From: Aeromonas salmonicida subsp. salmonicida
Lineage (GTDB): Bacteria > Pseudomonadota > Gammaproteobacteria > Enterobacterales > Aeromonadaceae
NCBI RefSeq assembly: GCF_001643305.1
Contig: NZ_LSGW01000044.1
Location: forward strand, 124,001 to 188,000
Direction of reading: 5' to 3'
Length of the DNA stretch: 64,000 bases
Shown here: piece after piece, positions 42,935 through 52,466 of the stretch
How positions within the stretch are numbered: position 1 is the first letter of the stretch
How the letters are laid out: each line of letters begins with the position of its first letter
Notes under the pieces: model-generated
What the model saw: only the letters and a program-made list of their open reading frames with translations
Told to the model about the DNA's origin: nothing
Databases searched by the model: none
Position numbers and translations under genes: made by a program

Positions 42935-44836
42935 ATGTTCAAAAACTCCACCATTAAAATGCGCCTCACCATCTTGCTCTGCCTGTTATGCGTGCTGCTG
43001 GCGGTGGGCGGGCTGGGACTTTACAACATGCAGAGCAGCAACAAGGGTCTGCAGCGGGTGTATAACGACCGGGTGGTGCCGCTCAAGCAGTTGAAAACCA
43101 TCTCCGACAATTACGCCGTCGCCATCATAGACAACGTCAACAAGGCCAATGCGGGCCTCACCAGTGCCGAAGAGGCGCTGCAACATATCCAGCAAGCCCA
43201 GCAGCAGATCAAGCAGGAGTGGCAGCACTATCAGTCCACCGAATTAACGGGTGCAGAACAGAAACTGTCAGCAGAGGCGGGCAGCCTGTTCAGCGCGGCG
43301 GATCGCGATATCTCCCAGCTGGAGCAATTTCTTTCAACCCAACGCGGTGTCATCACAGGTACGCTCAATGACTTTGACGGCAAACTTTATGGCTCCATCG
43401 ACCCCATCGGCAACAAGATAACCGAGCTGGTCAACCTGCAACTGGATGTCGCCAAATCCGAATATGAGCAGGCCCAATCCTGGTATGACACCATGCTGCT
43501 CACCATGATGGGGGTGATAACGGCAGGCATAGTGGCAGCGGCCTGGTTTGGCATCGTCCTCATCCGCAGCATCATTGCCCCCATCAATCAGGCGCTGCAG
43601 GTAGCCAACCATCTGGCAGAAGGCAATCTGGATGTCACCATCACCATTGGTGCCCATGATGAAGCAGGCCAACTGCTGATGGCCATGCAGAACATGGTCA
43701 ACAAGCTGACCTCTCTCATCAACGACATTGAAACCCTGGTCACAGCGGCCGTCGAGAAGGGGGATTTCAGCTACAAGATAGCGCTGGACAACCGGCAGGG
43801 GTACATCAAGCGCCTGTCCGAGTTGCTGAACCAGTTGTCCAATGTTACTGACACCAGCCTCAAGGATGTGATGCGCATCGCCACCGCCCTGTCTCAGGGA
43901 GACCTGACCCAGAAAATTGAACAACCCTACCCGGGCATTTTTGGTCAGACCAAGGATGGCCTCAACAGCACCATAGACGCCTTGACCGCCATTATCGAAG
44001 AGGTGCGCAACGCCGCCGACAACCTCACCAACGCCTCCAATCAGGTCAGTACCACGGCCCAATCCCTCAGCCAGGCCACCAGCGAACAGGCCGCAAGCGT
44101 CGAGGAGACCAGCGCCTCCATCGAACAGATGAGTGCCAGCATCAACCAGAATACCGACAACATGGCGAGCGGCGCCGTGCTTGAAGCCACCGAAGGGGGT
44201 CGCTCGGTACAACAAACCGTGGCGGCGATGCAACAGATCGCCCGCAAGGTGAGCATCATCGATGACATCGCCTACCAGACCAATCTGCTGACACTCAATG
44301 CCGCCATTGAGGCGGCACGGGCCGGTGAACACGGCAAGGGATTTGCCGTGGTGGCCGCCGAGGTGCGTAAACTGGCCGAACGCAGCCAGATAGCAGCGCA
44401 GGAGATAGGCGAGCTCTCTTCCAGCAGCGTCGATACCGCGGAAAAGGCAGGCAGCCTGCTCGACAAGATAGTGCCTTCCATTCGCAAGACATCCGATCTG
44501 GTGCAGGAGATCAATGCGGCATCCGGCGAACAGGCCAGCGCCGCCAACCAGATCAGCATGGCCATGAGTCAACTTAACCAGGTGACCCAGCAGAACGCGG
44601 CCAGCAGCGAAGAACTCGCCGCCACCGCCGAGGAGATGAGCTCCCAGGCCAACGAGCTGCAGCAAACCATGGATTTCTTCTCGCTGGCAAACCTAGCCAA
44701 GCCCTCAAAGCCGAGTGACAACTCACACAGAGGCTCGGCCCCCAGAGGCAAGTTTGTCATGCCTGCCCAACACCCGCTGCACGGCAACACGGCGCCGCAA
44801 CCCCTGGTTGACGAAGCCGACTTTGTCCGCTTTTAA
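42935..44836 (+). CDS. Methyl-accepting chemotaxis protein with C-terminal DFVRF tether
   Basis: 633-residue transmembrane chemoreceptor. TM1 is residues 9-28, a four-helix-bundle periplasmic domain runs to about 185 (including [17 protein letters not shown]), TM2 is about 190-212, then HAMP domains and the signalling hairpin with [22 protein letters not shown]. Compared with the neighbouring PAS receptor, six residues (AQITDG in the paralogue) are missing just before MASGAV. The end is a 45-residue flexible linker and the pentapeptide DFVRF, which fits the x-aromatic-x-x-aromatic CheR/CheB tether motif. The ligand is unknown. Confidence 0.92.
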   Translation: MFKNSTIKMRLTILLCLLCVLLAVGGLGLYNMQSSNKGLQRVYNDRVVPLKQLKTISDNYAVAIIDNVNKANAGLTSAEEALQHIQQAQQQIKQEWQHYQSTELTGAEQKLSAEAGSLFSAADRDISQLEQFLSTQRGVITGTLNDFDGKLYGSIDPIGNKITELVNLQLDVAKSEYEQAQSWYDTMLLTMMGVITAGIVAAAWFGIVLIRSIIAPINQALQVANHLAEGNLDVTITIGAHDEAGQLLMAMQNMVNKLTSLINDIETLVTAAVEKGDFSYKIALDNRQGYIKRLSELLNQLSNVTDTSLKDVMRIATALSQGDLTQKIEQPYPGIFGQTKDGLNSTIDALTAIIEEVRNAADNLTNASNQVSTTAQSLSQATSEQAASVEETSASIEQMSASINQNTDNMASGAVLEATEGGRSVQQTVAAMQQIARKVSIIDDIAYQTNLLTLNAAIEAARAGEHGKGFAVVAAEVRKLAERSQIAAQEIGELSSSSVDTAEKAGSLLDKIVPSIRKTSDLVQEINAASGEQASAANQISMAMSQLNQVTQQNAASSEELAATAEEMSSQANELQQTMDFFSLANLAKPSKPSDNSHRGSAPRGKFVMPAQHPLHGNTAPQPLVDEADFVRF

Positions 44837-44848
44837 CCGGAGAGACCC

Positions 44849-45421
44849 ATGAGCATGTCAACCGAAGTGGCCGCGCCCCCCAGCACACTGGCCCATGACA
44901 ATCAGGGCGACGCCCAATACCTGACATTCCTGATCAATGGCGAGATGTTTGCCATCAATATTCTCGGGGTCAAAGAGATCATCGAGTACGGCAACATCAC
45001 TCCTATCCCCATGATGCCAAGCTTCATCCGGGGCGTGATCAATCTCAGGGGAGCTGTGGTATCAGTGGTGGATCTCAATGCCCGCTTTGGCAATGCCCCT
45101 TCCAGCATCACTCGCCGCAGCTGCATCGTCATCATCGAAGGAATACACCCGGATGACTCGGAGCATGGCAATCAGGACATCGGCGTCGTAGTGGATTCGG
45201 TATCTGAGGTGCTGACCATTCCCTGCGACGAGATAGAGCCGCCCCCCAGCTTCGGGGCTCACATCCGGGCCGACTTCATTACCGGCATGGGCAAGGTGAA
45301 TGGCAAGTTCGTCATTCTCATCAATACCGAGAAGGTGCTCTCCATCGACGAAATGGCACAACTCAGCGAACTGACCCAGCAGCAGGAACGACAGCTGGAG
45401 CACAGAGTGCAAACCCCTTAA
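44849..45421 (+). CDS. cheW: Chemotaxis adaptor CheW
   Basis: 190-residue CheW, single CheW-like domain. Family blocks: YLTFLINGEMFAINILGVKEI, ITPIPMMPSFIRGVINLRG, SVVDLNARFG and FITGMGKVNGKFVILINTEKVL. It couples receptors to CheA. It lies 12 bases after the receptor gene. The N-terminal 20 residues and a C-terminal tail slightly exceed the classic CheW size. Confidence 0.94.
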   Translation: MSMSTEVAAPPSTLAHDNQGDAQYLTFLINGEMFAINILGVKEIIEYGNITPIPMMPSFIRGVINLRGAVVSVVDLNARFGNAPSSITRRSCIVIIEGIHPDDSEHGNQDIGVVVDSVSEVLTIPCDEIEPPPSFGAHIRADFITGMGKVNGKFVILINTEKVLSIDEMAQLSELTQQQERQLEHRVQTP

Positions 45422-45493
45422 GCAGGGTATTAAAAACAGCAAGGGTGACGCTCACACCACACAGCAATGGCATGTCGCACAAGGATAAGGCTC

Positions 45494-47665
45494 ATGACTC
45501 AATCATTCTTTGGCAATCTCTTCGGCAACGGCAGCGCGCATGCCTTGTTGCAAACAGAACTGACCCAACTGATAGGCGCCACACGCACCCTGCAGCAAGG
45601 GATAGCGCAGGGTGACCTGCCAACCCAGCTTGAACCGGGCACACTCAGCGGCCCACTGCGGGAACTCTGTCAGGAATTCAATGCCGTGATCACGCTGCTG
45701 GGGCAGCGGCTCAGCAGCAGCCTCACTACCATCAGTGACAATCAGGCGCTCTATGACGAGAACCTGCGAGTACGCAAGGCGCTGGATGGCGCCTCGACCA
45801 ATGTGATGATCGCCGATAACAACCTCGACATCGTCTATATGAATGAAGCCGTGCTCGCCATGCTGGGGCAGGCGGAATCCGACATCCGCAAGGATCTGCC
45901 CAACTTCGACACCAGACAACTGATGGGCAAGAACATAGATACCTTTCACAAGGATCCGTCCCACCAGCGCAGCATGCTGGCCAAGCTGGACAAGACCTAC
46001 CGCGCGCAGATCTCGGTCGGTGGCCGCATCTTCTCCCTCATTGCCAACCCAGTCTTCAACGACAGCGGGGAGCGACTCGGTTCAGTGGTGGAGTGGGCCG
46101 ACCGGACCAAGGAGATCGCCATCGAAAACGAGGTGAAAGCGGCAAACACTGCGGCCAAGCTCGCCGCCGCCGAAAGCCTGCGGGTCAAGAAGGCGCTCGA
46201 TGGCGCAACTACCAACGTGATGATTGCCGACACAGACCTCAACATCATCTACATGAACGAGTCTGTCAGGGCAATGCTGAGCGAGGCCGAGTCCGACATT
46301 AAAAAAGAGCTCTACAGCTTCAACTCTGCCACCCTGATGGGTGCCAACATCGACAGCTTCCACAAAAATCCCGGCCATCAACGCAGCATGCTGGCCAAGC
46401 TGAACAACACCTACCAAACCCAGATACTGCTCGGCGGGCGCACCTTCTCCCTCATCGCCAACCCTGTGTTTGGCGACGATGGCGAGCGGTTGGGATCCGT
46501 GGTCGAGTGGTCGGATCGCACCAAAGAGGTCGCTATCGAGCGGGAAATGTCGGAGATAGTGCAGGCAGTGATCAAGGGCGAGCTGCACCGCCGCATGGAC
46601 CTGACCGGCAAGAGCGGCTTCTTCCAGACACTGGGGGAAGGCATCAATCATATTGCCGAGGTAATAGACACCAGCCTCAACGACGTCATCAGGGTGGTGC
46701 AATGCCTGGCCAGGGGCGACCTGACCCAGACGATCGAGGCCGACTATCCCGGTGTGTTCGGCACCACCAAGGACTCCCTCAATCAGACCATAGTCTCGCT
46801 GACCAACATAGTCACAGAAGTAAGAGGGGCTTCTGACAACCTCTCCAGCGCCTCTGAGCAAGTCAGCGCCACCGCCCAATCCATCAGCCAGTCGAGCAGC
46901 GAGCAGGCATCCAGCATGGAGCAGACCAGCGCCTCCATAGAGCAGATGAGTGCCAGTATCAACCAGAACACAGACAACGCCCAGATCACGGATGGCATGG
47001 CCAGCAAGGCCGCCAAAGAGGCGATGGAAGGGGGTGAAGCAGTCAAGCTCACGGTCGATGCCATGAAGCAGATCGCCAAGCGGATCGGCATCATAGATGA
47101 CATCGCGTACCAGACCAATCTGCTGGCCCTGAACGCCGCCATAGAGGCGGCGCGGGCGGGAGATCATGGCAAAGGCTTTGCGGTGGTTGCCGCCGAGGTA
47201 CGAAAGCTGGCGGAGCGCAGTCAGGTGGCCGCCCAGGAGATAGGCGAGCTGGCTTCCAGCAGCGTCGACATGGCGGAAAAGGCAGGTCGCCTGCTCGACC
47301 AGATGGTGCCCTCCATCAATAAGACCTCGGATCTGGTGCAGGAGATCAGCGCCGCCTCCGCTGAACAATCCACCGGCGTCAGCCAGATCAACATCGCCAT
47401 GAATCAGTTAAGCCAGGTGACCCAGCAAAATGCTTCCTGCAGCGAGGAGCTGGCCGCCACCGCAGAGGAGATGAGCAGCCAGGCCGAGCAACTGCAACTA
47501 GCCATGGAGTTCTTCACCCTGGAGCAACACAAAAGCGGCGCGAGTCAGAAAGCCGCGCCCCCCCGTGCTGCTACGCGAGGACGATTCGTGACTGACGGCA
47601 ATGGGCAGGATGGCTTCGGCGCCTCCCCTCGCCCCCGCAACGATGGGGATTTTGTCCGGTTTTAA
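45494..47665 (+). CDS. Soluble chemoreceptor with two near-identical PAS domains and DFVRF tether
   Basis: 723-residue receptor with no transmembrane segment, so it should sense a cytoplasmic signal. Two PAS domains (about residues 95-205 and 225-335) are tandem copies; both contain VRKALDGA or [18 protein letters not shown], the [13 protein letters not shown] block, and SLIANPVF...[15 protein letters not shown]-like segment (ALDNVIR-like, [19 protein letters not shown]) follows, then the signalling hairpin with [22 protein letters not shown]. The C-terminal pentapeptide DFVRF is shared with the preceding receptor. It is most similar to PAS receptors of accessory che clusters. Confidence 0.93.
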   Translation: MTQSFFGNLFGNGSAHALLQTELTQLIGATRTLQQGIAQGDLPTQLEPGTLSGPLRELCQEFNAVITLLGQRLSSSLTTISDNQALYDENLRVRKALDGASTNVMIADNNLDIVYMNEAVLAMLGQAESDIRKDLPNFDTRQLMGKNIDTFHKDPSHQRSMLAKLDKTYRAQISVGGRIFSLIANPVFNDSGERLGSVVEWADRTKEIAIENEVKAANTAAKLAAAESLRVKKALDGATTNVMIADTDLNIIYMNESVRAMLSEAESDIKKELYSFNSATLMGANIDSFHKNPGHQRSMLAKLNNTYQTQILLGGRTFSLIANPVFGDDGERLGSVVEWSDRTKEVAIEREMSEIVQAVIKGELHRRMDLTGKSGFFQTLGEGINHIAEVIDTSLNDVIRVVQCLARGDLTQTIEADYPGVFGTTKDSLNQTIVSLTNIVTEVRGASDNLSSASEQVSATAQSISQSSSEQASSMEQTSASIEQMSASINQNTDNAQITDGMASKAAKEAMEGGEAVKLTVDAMKQIAKRIGIIDDIAYQTNLLALNAAIEAARAGDHGKGFAVVAAEVRKLAERSQVAAQEIGELASSSVDMAEKAGRLLDQMVPSINKTSDLVQEISAASAEQSTGVSQINIAMNQLSQVTQQNASCSEELAATAEEMSSQAEQLQLAMEFFTLEQHKSGASQKAAPPRAATRGRFVTDGNGQDGFGASPRPRNDGDFVRF

Positions 47666-47726
47666 TCGAGGGGCCGGGTGAGCATGGCTCCCCCGCCCCA
47701 ACCCTATCGCCACAGGGAGTCCGACC

Positions 47727-48530
47727 GTGTATCAGACCCAGTTGCATGATGATGAATTTGCGCAGTTTCAACGCTGGATCCACCAGACGGCGGGCATTGA
47801 TCTGTCACCGGCCAAGAAAGCTCTGGTCGCCAGCCGGCTGTCAAAACGGCTCTGCCACTATGAGCTGGAGAGCTATGGTGACTATTTCAGCCTGATCATG
47901 AACCAGAGGGGGGCAGAGCTGCAGGTCGCGCTGGATCTGCTCACCACCAATGAGACCTACTTTTTCCGGGAGCCAAAGCACTTCGAGTTTCTCAGTGAGA
48001 AGGTACTGGCACGACTGCCAAAAGAGAGGGGAGTGAGAGTCTGGATCGCGGCCAGCTCATCGGGCGAAGAGCCTTACAGCCTGGCCATGACCCTGGCCGA
48101 GACATTGAGCCAGGGCAATTGGGAAGTAATCGCCTCGGATATTTCGACCAGGGTGCTGGAACAGGCGAGAGCGGGGCAATATCCCATGGAGCGAGCCCAC
48201 AATATTCCGCTCTCCTTCCTGATGAAGTACTGCCTGAAGGGCGTGGGGTTTCAGGAGGGAACCTTCATCATCGATCGCAAGCTCAGGGACAAGGTACAGT
48301 TTCGTCACATCAATCTGAATCAGGAACTGCCCGACATCGGCATGTTCGACATTATTCTGATCCGCAATGTGATGATCTATTTCAACCGGGATACCAAGGG
48401 ACAAGTGCTGCAGCGTCTGGTGCCGCGCTTGAAGAAGGGGGGCTACCTCATCGTCAGCCATGCGGAAAGCCTGAACGGCCTGCCCCACGGCTTGCAACTG
48501 GTGTCGCCGTCCATCTATCTGAAACCATAA
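47727..48530 (+). CDS. cheR: Chemotaxis protein methyltransferase CheR
   Basis: 267-residue CheR. The N-terminal helical domain runs to about residue 80; the SAM domain has VWIAASSSGEEPYSLAMTL, VIASDISTRVLEQARAG, and DIILIRNVMIYFN (the IxCRNVxIYF-type motif). It methylates receptor glutamates. Standard length; it follows the receptor whose C-terminal pentapeptide may recruit it. RBS AGGGAGT upstream. Confidence 0.94.
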   Translation: MYQTQLHDDEFAQFQRWIHQTAGIDLSPAKKALVASRLSKRLCHYELESYGDYFSLIMNQRGAELQVALDLLTTNETYFFREPKHFEFLSEKVLARLPKERGVRVWIAASSSGEEPYSLAMTLAETLSQGNWEVIASDISTRVLEQARAGQYPMERAHNIPLSFLMKYCLKGVGFQEGTFIIDRKLRDKVQFRHINLNQELPDIGMFDIILIRNVMIYFNRDTKGQVLQRLVPRLKKGGYLIVSHAESLNGLPHGLQLVSPSIYLKP

Positions 48531-48540
48531 GGGTTTCAGA

Positions 48541-49011
48541 ATGAAAGAGATCATGCTGCAACCGGGAGAGTTCTTTTTTGGCCAGGATGACACCATCATT
48601 CGCACCCATCTGGGCTCCTGTGTCGCCATTACCATGTGGCATCCGGAGCAGAAACGGGGTGGCATGTGTCACTACATGCTGCCAAGCCGGGCTCGCAGCG
48701 ATGACCCACTGGATGGCCGCTATGCCGATGAAGCAATCCAGTTATTTATCAATGAAATAAGCAAGTACCCCGCCCCCATTCACGACTATGAGGTCAAACT
48801 GTTCGGCGGCGGCAACATGTTTATAGAACAGCAGACACTCACCACCATGAATGTGGCCATCAAGAACATCAAGGCAGCCTGGCAACTGACGCAGCACCTG
48901 GGCCTGACCATCAAGGCCCATCATCTCGGACATGCAGGACACAGAAGCCTGATCTTTGAACTGGCCAGCGGCAATGTCTGGGTTCGTCATCATCGGCTGC
49001 CACATCGTTAA
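48541..49011 (+). CDS. cheD: Receptor glutamine deamidase CheD
   Basis: 156-residue CheD. The active-site Cys is in [11 protein letters not shown] (residue about 23), the active-site His in GMCHYMLPS, and the family block [10 protein letters not shown] follows. It deamidates glutamine residues of chemoreceptors. It begins ten bases after cheR and is followed after ten bases by cheB. Confidence 0.92.
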   Translation: MKEIMLQPGEFFFGQDDTIIRTHLGSCVAITMWHPEQKRGGMCHYMLPSRARSDDPLDGRYADEAIQLFINEISKYPAPIHDYEVKLFGGGNMFIEQQTLTTMNVAIKNIKAAWQLTQHLGLTIKAHHLGHAGHRSLIFELASGNVWVRHHRLPHR

Positions 49012-49021
49012 GGGAACGGGA

Positions 49022-50083
49022 ATGAAACAGATCAAGGTCATGCTGGTGGACGACTCCGCCGTGGTCAGGCAGGTATTACAGGCCATTCTCGAACAGGAGC
49101 CGGACATCAAGGTGATAGCCACCGCCTCGGATCCGCTGTTTGCACTGGAAAAACTGAAAAAAGAGTGGCCCGACGTGATAGTGCTGGACGTGGAGATGCC
49201 ACGCATGGATGGCATCACCTTCCTCACCAAGATCATGGCCGAACACCCTACCCCGGTAGTCATCTGCTCGTCCCTGACAGAGAAAGGCGCGGAAACAACG
49301 CTGCAGGCCATGGCCGCCGGAGCGGTGGACATCATCACCAAGCCCACGGTCGGCCTCAAAAGCTTCTTGCAGGAGTCGGCACAAGCCTTGGCCATGGCGG
49401 TGCGCGCAGCCGCCCAGGCCAATGTCAAACGGCTGGGCAAGGCGCCCCCGTTGATCGTGGCGGCCAAACTCAGCGCCGATGCCATCATGCCGCCAGCAAG
49501 CCAGCATGCCATGGCCCAGACCACGGAGCGGATCGTGGCGATCGGTACCTCCACCGGCGGTACCCAGGCACTGGAAGCCGTGCTGACGAACCTGCCACGG
49601 GTCTGTCCCGGCATCGTCATAGTGCAGCACATGCCGGAGAAGTTCACTGCCTCCTTTGCCGAGCGGCTCAACAACCTGTGCCAGATCGAGGTGAGAGAGG
49701 CCAAAAGCAACGACAGGGTCATTCCGGGTCTGGCACTCATAGCCCCCGGCGGCAAGCACATGCTGCTCAAGCGCAGCGGCGCCTATTATCACGTCGATGT
49801 CATGGATGGCCCCCTCATCAACCGCCATCGCCCCTCGGTGGATGTGCTGTTTCGCTCGGTCGCCAAGTTTGCCGGCGGCAATGCCACCGGCATCATAATG
49901 ACGGGCATGGGAGATGACGGCGCTCGCGGGTTACGGGAAATGCTGGAGGCGGGGGCCAACACCTTCGCCCAGGATGAGGCGTCCTGCGTGGTGTTCGGCA
50001 TGCCCAAGGAGGCTATCAAGCTCGGGGCTGCCCGCCACATACTGCCGCTGCAGGATATTCACCACGCCATAGTGGGTCGATAA
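49022..50083 (+). CDS. cheB: Protein-glutamate methylesterase / glutaminase CheB
   Basis: 353-residue CheB. The receiver domain is residues 1-125 ([13 protein letters not shown], phospho-acceptor Asp in [11 protein letters not shown], Lys in ITKPTVG). The methylesterase domain starts at about 165, with the catalytic Ser in [11 protein letters not shown], His in [13 protein letters not shown] and Asp in [11 protein letters not shown]. It removes methyl groups from receptors when phosphorylated by CheA. It is the last gene of the cluster. The start at 49022 gives the standard N-terminus. Confidence 0.95.
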   Translation: MKQIKVMLVDDSAVVRQVLQAILEQEPDIKVIATASDPLFALEKLKKEWPDVIVLDVEMPRMDGITFLTKIMAEHPTPVVICSSLTEKGAETTLQAMAAGAVDIITKPTVGLKSFLQESAQALAMAVRAAAQANVKRLGKAPPLIVAAKLSADAIMPPASQHAMAQTTERIVAIGTSTGGTQALEAVLTNLPRVCPGIVIVQHMPEKFTASFAERLNNLCQIEVREAKSNDRVIPGLALIAPGGKHMLLKRSGAYYHVDVMDGPLINRHRPSVDVLFRSVAKFAGGNATGIIMTGMGDDGARGLREMLEAGANTFAQDEASCVVFGMPKEAIKLGAARHILPLQDIHHAIVGR

Positions 50084-50109
50084 AACGCGCGTTCAGCCAC
50101 TGGCGAAAT

Positions 50110-50129
50110 GTGCCCGGCCTGCCGGGCAC
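50110..50129. terminator. Hairpin between cheB and the convergent aminotransferase gene
   Basis: Nine-base perfect stem gtgcccggc / gccgggcac with a two-base loop, positioned between two convergent genes. There is no T run, so it may act in both directions with limited efficiency. Confidence 0.55.
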
Positions 50130-50136
50130 AGCTGTT

Positions 50137-51369
50137 TCAGGCGGGCATGTCGTCGAGCAGGGCGAACAGCCGGTCGATCTCGGCCGATGTGTTGTAGTGC
50201 ATGCAACCTATCCGCAAGACCCCCTCGCTCACCCCCAACTGCTCGACCAGGGCCAGCGCATAGAAGTGGCCGGCCCAGCTACAGACCTGATGCTGACCGA
50301 GAAATTCCGCCATCTCGACCGGCGTATGGCGGTTCGAGGTGAGGGCGAAGGTGGGGGTGCGCCCCTTGCTGTCGTTGATGCCATGCAGGGTAAACCAGGG
50401 GCGCTCGGCCAGCTTGGCCAACAGATGGGCGCTGAGCTGTTGCTCATGGGCGTGGCTGCGGGCAAATGCCAGATCGAGACGGGCCTCCAGATCATGTTCG
50501 GCCGCATCCAGCCCGGAGAGGGAGGCCAGATACCCTATGGTGGCCTCGACTCCGGCCAGCGCTTCCCAGCTCTGGGTGCCGGTTTCCCACTTGCCGGGTG
50601 CCACATTCTTCGCAGGCTCCACCTTGTAAGGGGTGAAATGCTCCAGATGGCGGTGCTTGCCATACAGGATACCAAGGTGCGGACCGAAGAACTTGTAGGC
50701 GGAGCAGCCGAGAAAGTCACAATCCCAGGCCTGCACGTCGATGCGCTCGTGAGGGGCAAAATGAACAGCGTCCACATAGAGCAGCGCCCCGACCCCGTGC
50801 ACGGCATCGGCGATGCGAGGGATATCGACCAGAGTGCCAGTCGTATTGGAAGCCGCCGTCACCGCGACCAGCCGGGTCTTGGGGCCCAGCAGGCTGAACA
50901 GATGCCCGTAGTCGAGCCCGCCGTTCGCCACATCCACCCGCACCTGATGCACCACAACGCCGCGATCAGCCGCCGCCTGCTGCCAGCTCGACACATTGGA
51001 GTAGTGATCCAGCCCGCTGACGATGATTTCGTCCCCCGCCTGCCACTCCCGTGACAGAGCGCGGCTGACCGCAAACGTCAGGGTGGTGAAGTTGGCGCCA
51101 AAGACGATCTCCTCGGCTCTGTCCGCCCCAAGCAGGGTCGCCACTGCCTCTCTGGCTCGCTGTGCCTGCTGCTCCGTGGCTCGGGCCGAGAAAAAAGGCC
51201 CCCCTAGATTGGCGTTGAAGCGGCCGAGATAGTCAGTCATGGCGCTGAGCACAGAGTGAGGCACCTGGGCGCCGCCCGGGCCGTCGAAGAAGATGGGGGT
51301 CTTGCCATCAACCAGTTGATTGAGGGCGGGAAACTGGCCGCGCAACACGGCAATATCGAGAGGCTGCAT
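50137..51369 (-). CDS. Class V aminotransferase (cysteine desulfurase-like)
   Basis: 410-residue PLP enzyme. Family blocks: IFFDGPGGAQVP near the N-terminus, FGANFTTLTFA, GLDHYSNV, ALLYVDAVHFAPHERID, and the PLP-binding Lys in CSAYKFFGPHLGILYG. It matches the cysteine-desulfurase-like TIGR01976 group; no Cys-containing active-site loop typical of IscS is obvious, so real desulfurase activity is doubtful. The start at 51369 (MQPLDIAVLRG) fits the family better than a longer one. It is monocistronic, with a palindrome upstream. Confidence 0.88.
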   Translation of the reverse strand: MQPLDIAVLRGQFPALNQLVDGKTPIFFDGPGGAQVPHSVLSAMTDYLGRFNANLGGPFFSARATEQQAQRAREAVATLLGADRAEEIVFGANFTTLTFAVSRALSREWQAGDEIIVSGLDHYSNVSSWQQAAADRGVVVHQVRVDVANGGLDYGHLFSLLGPKTRLVAVTAASNTTGTLVDIPRIADAVHGVGALLYVDAVHFAPHERIDVQAWDCDFLGCSAYKFFGPHLGILYGKHRHLEHFTPYKVEPAKNVAPGKWETGTQSWEALAGVEATIGYLASLSGLDAAEHDLEARLDLAFARSHAHEQQLSAHLLAKLAERPWFTLHGINDSKGRTPTFALTSNRHTPVEMAEFLGQHQVCSWAGHFYALALVEQLGVSEGVLRIGCMHYNTSAEIDRLFALLDDMPA

Positions 51370-51384
51370 AGAAGAGTCCACAGT

Positions 51385-51409
51385 CCATGTTAACAGTTGA
51401 ATAACATGG
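51385..51409. promoter_or_regulatory. Palindrome upstream of the aminotransferase gene
   Basis: Perfect eight-base inverted repeat ccatgtta / taacatgg, nine bases apart, 16 bases before the aminotransferase ATG. It is likely an operator overlapping the promoter or leader; the binding protein is unknown. The remainder of the gap up to 51670 shows no gene. Confidence 0.45.
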
Positions 51410-51671
51410 TGAGAGTAAAATGGCGCAGCAGCAATGTCCATCCGTGAACCGGTCAGCCATCACAGTTACATGATGAGGCCATATTTTCAGTATAAAATGC
51501 TGGCAAGCTCTCCATGGCATGCTTCTCCATCAAGGCTGGGACGCGCGGGCGACTCGCCGCTTTCATGCCGGTAATCAGCGTAGAAGTCGTTGATAAGGAT
51601 GAAAAATGAGCGAAATATATCAAAAAATGACCGACTCGCATTTTTTTGTCGCCAGATATCACCAGAAGGGG

Positions 51672-51699
51672 TTCACAAAGCTGCCGGATCTGATAGTAT
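51672..51699 (+). promoter_or_regulatory. Promoter of the tRNA-Tyr cluster
   Basis: TTCACA at 51672-51677 and TAGTAT at 51694-51699, 16 bases apart, with the GC-rich discriminator gcgcctcgc after it, as expected for a stringently controlled tRNA promoter. It lies 15 bases before the first tRNA. Confidence 0.7.
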
Positions 51700-51714
51700 G
51701 CGCCTCGCACTTGG

Positions 51715-51799
51715 GGAGGGGTTCCCGAGCGGCCAAAGGGATCAGACTGTAAATCTGACGGCTCTGCCTTCGAAGGTTCGAATCCTTCTCCCTCCACCA
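51715..51799 (+). tRNA. tRNA-Tyr (GTA), copy 1
   Basis: 85-base class II tRNA with a long variable arm and encoded CCA. Acceptor stem ggagggg / tccctcc, anticodon stem agact... with loop GTA (anticodon GTA, Tyr), T-arm with gttcgaatc. It is identical in sequence to the two following copies. Confidence 0.96.
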
Positions 51800-51838
51800 T
51801 TCAAGTGCAAATGTAGTGACAATCAGGAAATACCCCGT

Positions 51839-51923
51839 GGAGGGGTTCCCGAGCGGCCAAAGGGATCAGACTGTAAATCTGACGGCTCTGCCTTCGAAGG
51901 TTCGAATCCTTCTCCCTCCACCA
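51839..51923 (+). tRNA. tRNA-Tyr (GTA), copy 2
   Basis: Same 85-base sequence as copy 1, separated from it by 39 bases. Anticodon GTA, CCA encoded. It is probably on the same transcript as the others. Confidence 0.96.
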
Positions 51924-51967
51924 TTTTCCCGATTGCAATGGCTGAATAACCTATGCTTTACCCCTGT

Positions 51968-52052
51968 GGAGGGGTTCCCGAGCGGCCAAAGGGATCAGAC
52001 TGTAAATCTGACGGCTCTGCCTTCGAAGGTTCGAATCCTTCTCCCTCCACCA
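51968..52052 (+). tRNA. tRNA-Tyr (GTA), copy 3
   Basis: Third identical copy, 44 bases after copy 2. It is followed 12 bases later by an intrinsic terminator. Confidence 0.96.
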
Positions 52053-52063
52053 TCATTTAGAAG

Positions 52064-52086
52064 ACCCGGCTTGGTGCCGGGTTTTT
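52064..52086 (+). terminator. Terminator of the tRNA-Tyr cluster
   Basis: Seven-base stem acccggc / gccgggt with a five-base loop, followed by a T run (ttttt, then gctttttt). Confidence 0.88.
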
Positions 52087-52190
52087 GCTTTTTAAAATTG
52101 CATCCATTTGACACTGTCAGATCTGACAATTGCATCATCCGCTACTTTTAGAAACAGTAGCCTTCATACCTTTCAGGGACATAGCACGCC

Positions 52191-52466
52191 ATGTTTGAGA
52201 TTTGGGATGAAACAGGACAAGCAAGCGGCTTGACCTTGCCACAGCTGCAACAGCGGCTGGTCAGCTATCAGGGCGACGTCATGGTGCGCTACACCAACCG
52301 CATCGGCCTGCCGACCACGCTGTTCCTGACCATAGCCAAGGGTCAGGCCTACCAGCGCTTCAAGGCGGATATCCCCCTGCTTGACTGGTCGTGGCTGGCG
52401 CAAGCCGTGCACCCGGATGTCATCCATGAGCCCAGGTTCTCCTATCTAAGCGCAGTCTCTTCCTGA
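52191..52466 (+). CDS. Hypothetical 91-residue protein
   Basis: 91-residue protein beginning MFEIWDETGQASGLTLP. No signal peptide, membrane segment or known motif is seen; it has a compact mixed composition (VMVRYTNRIGLPTTLFLTI). An AGGGA-type site lies about 15 bases before the ATG. Its last 20 bases overlap the end of the convergent hybrid kinase gene. I do not recognise the family. Confidence 0.6.
   Translation: MFEIWDETGQASGLTLPQLQQRLVSYQGDVMVRYTNRIGLPTTLFLTIAKGQAYQRFKADIPLLDWSWLAQAVHPDVIHEPRFSYLSAVSS

Noticed and set aside
46082..47368. Open frame of about 428 codons opposite the PAS receptor
   Set aside because: Its repeats simply mirror the repetitive receptor sequence on the other strand.
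51715..52052. Regular repeats with about 40-base spacers, at first sight like a small CRISPR array
   Set aside because: The repeats are 85-base tRNA-Tyr genes with cloverleaf structure, anticodon GTA and encoded CCA, and no cas genes are near.
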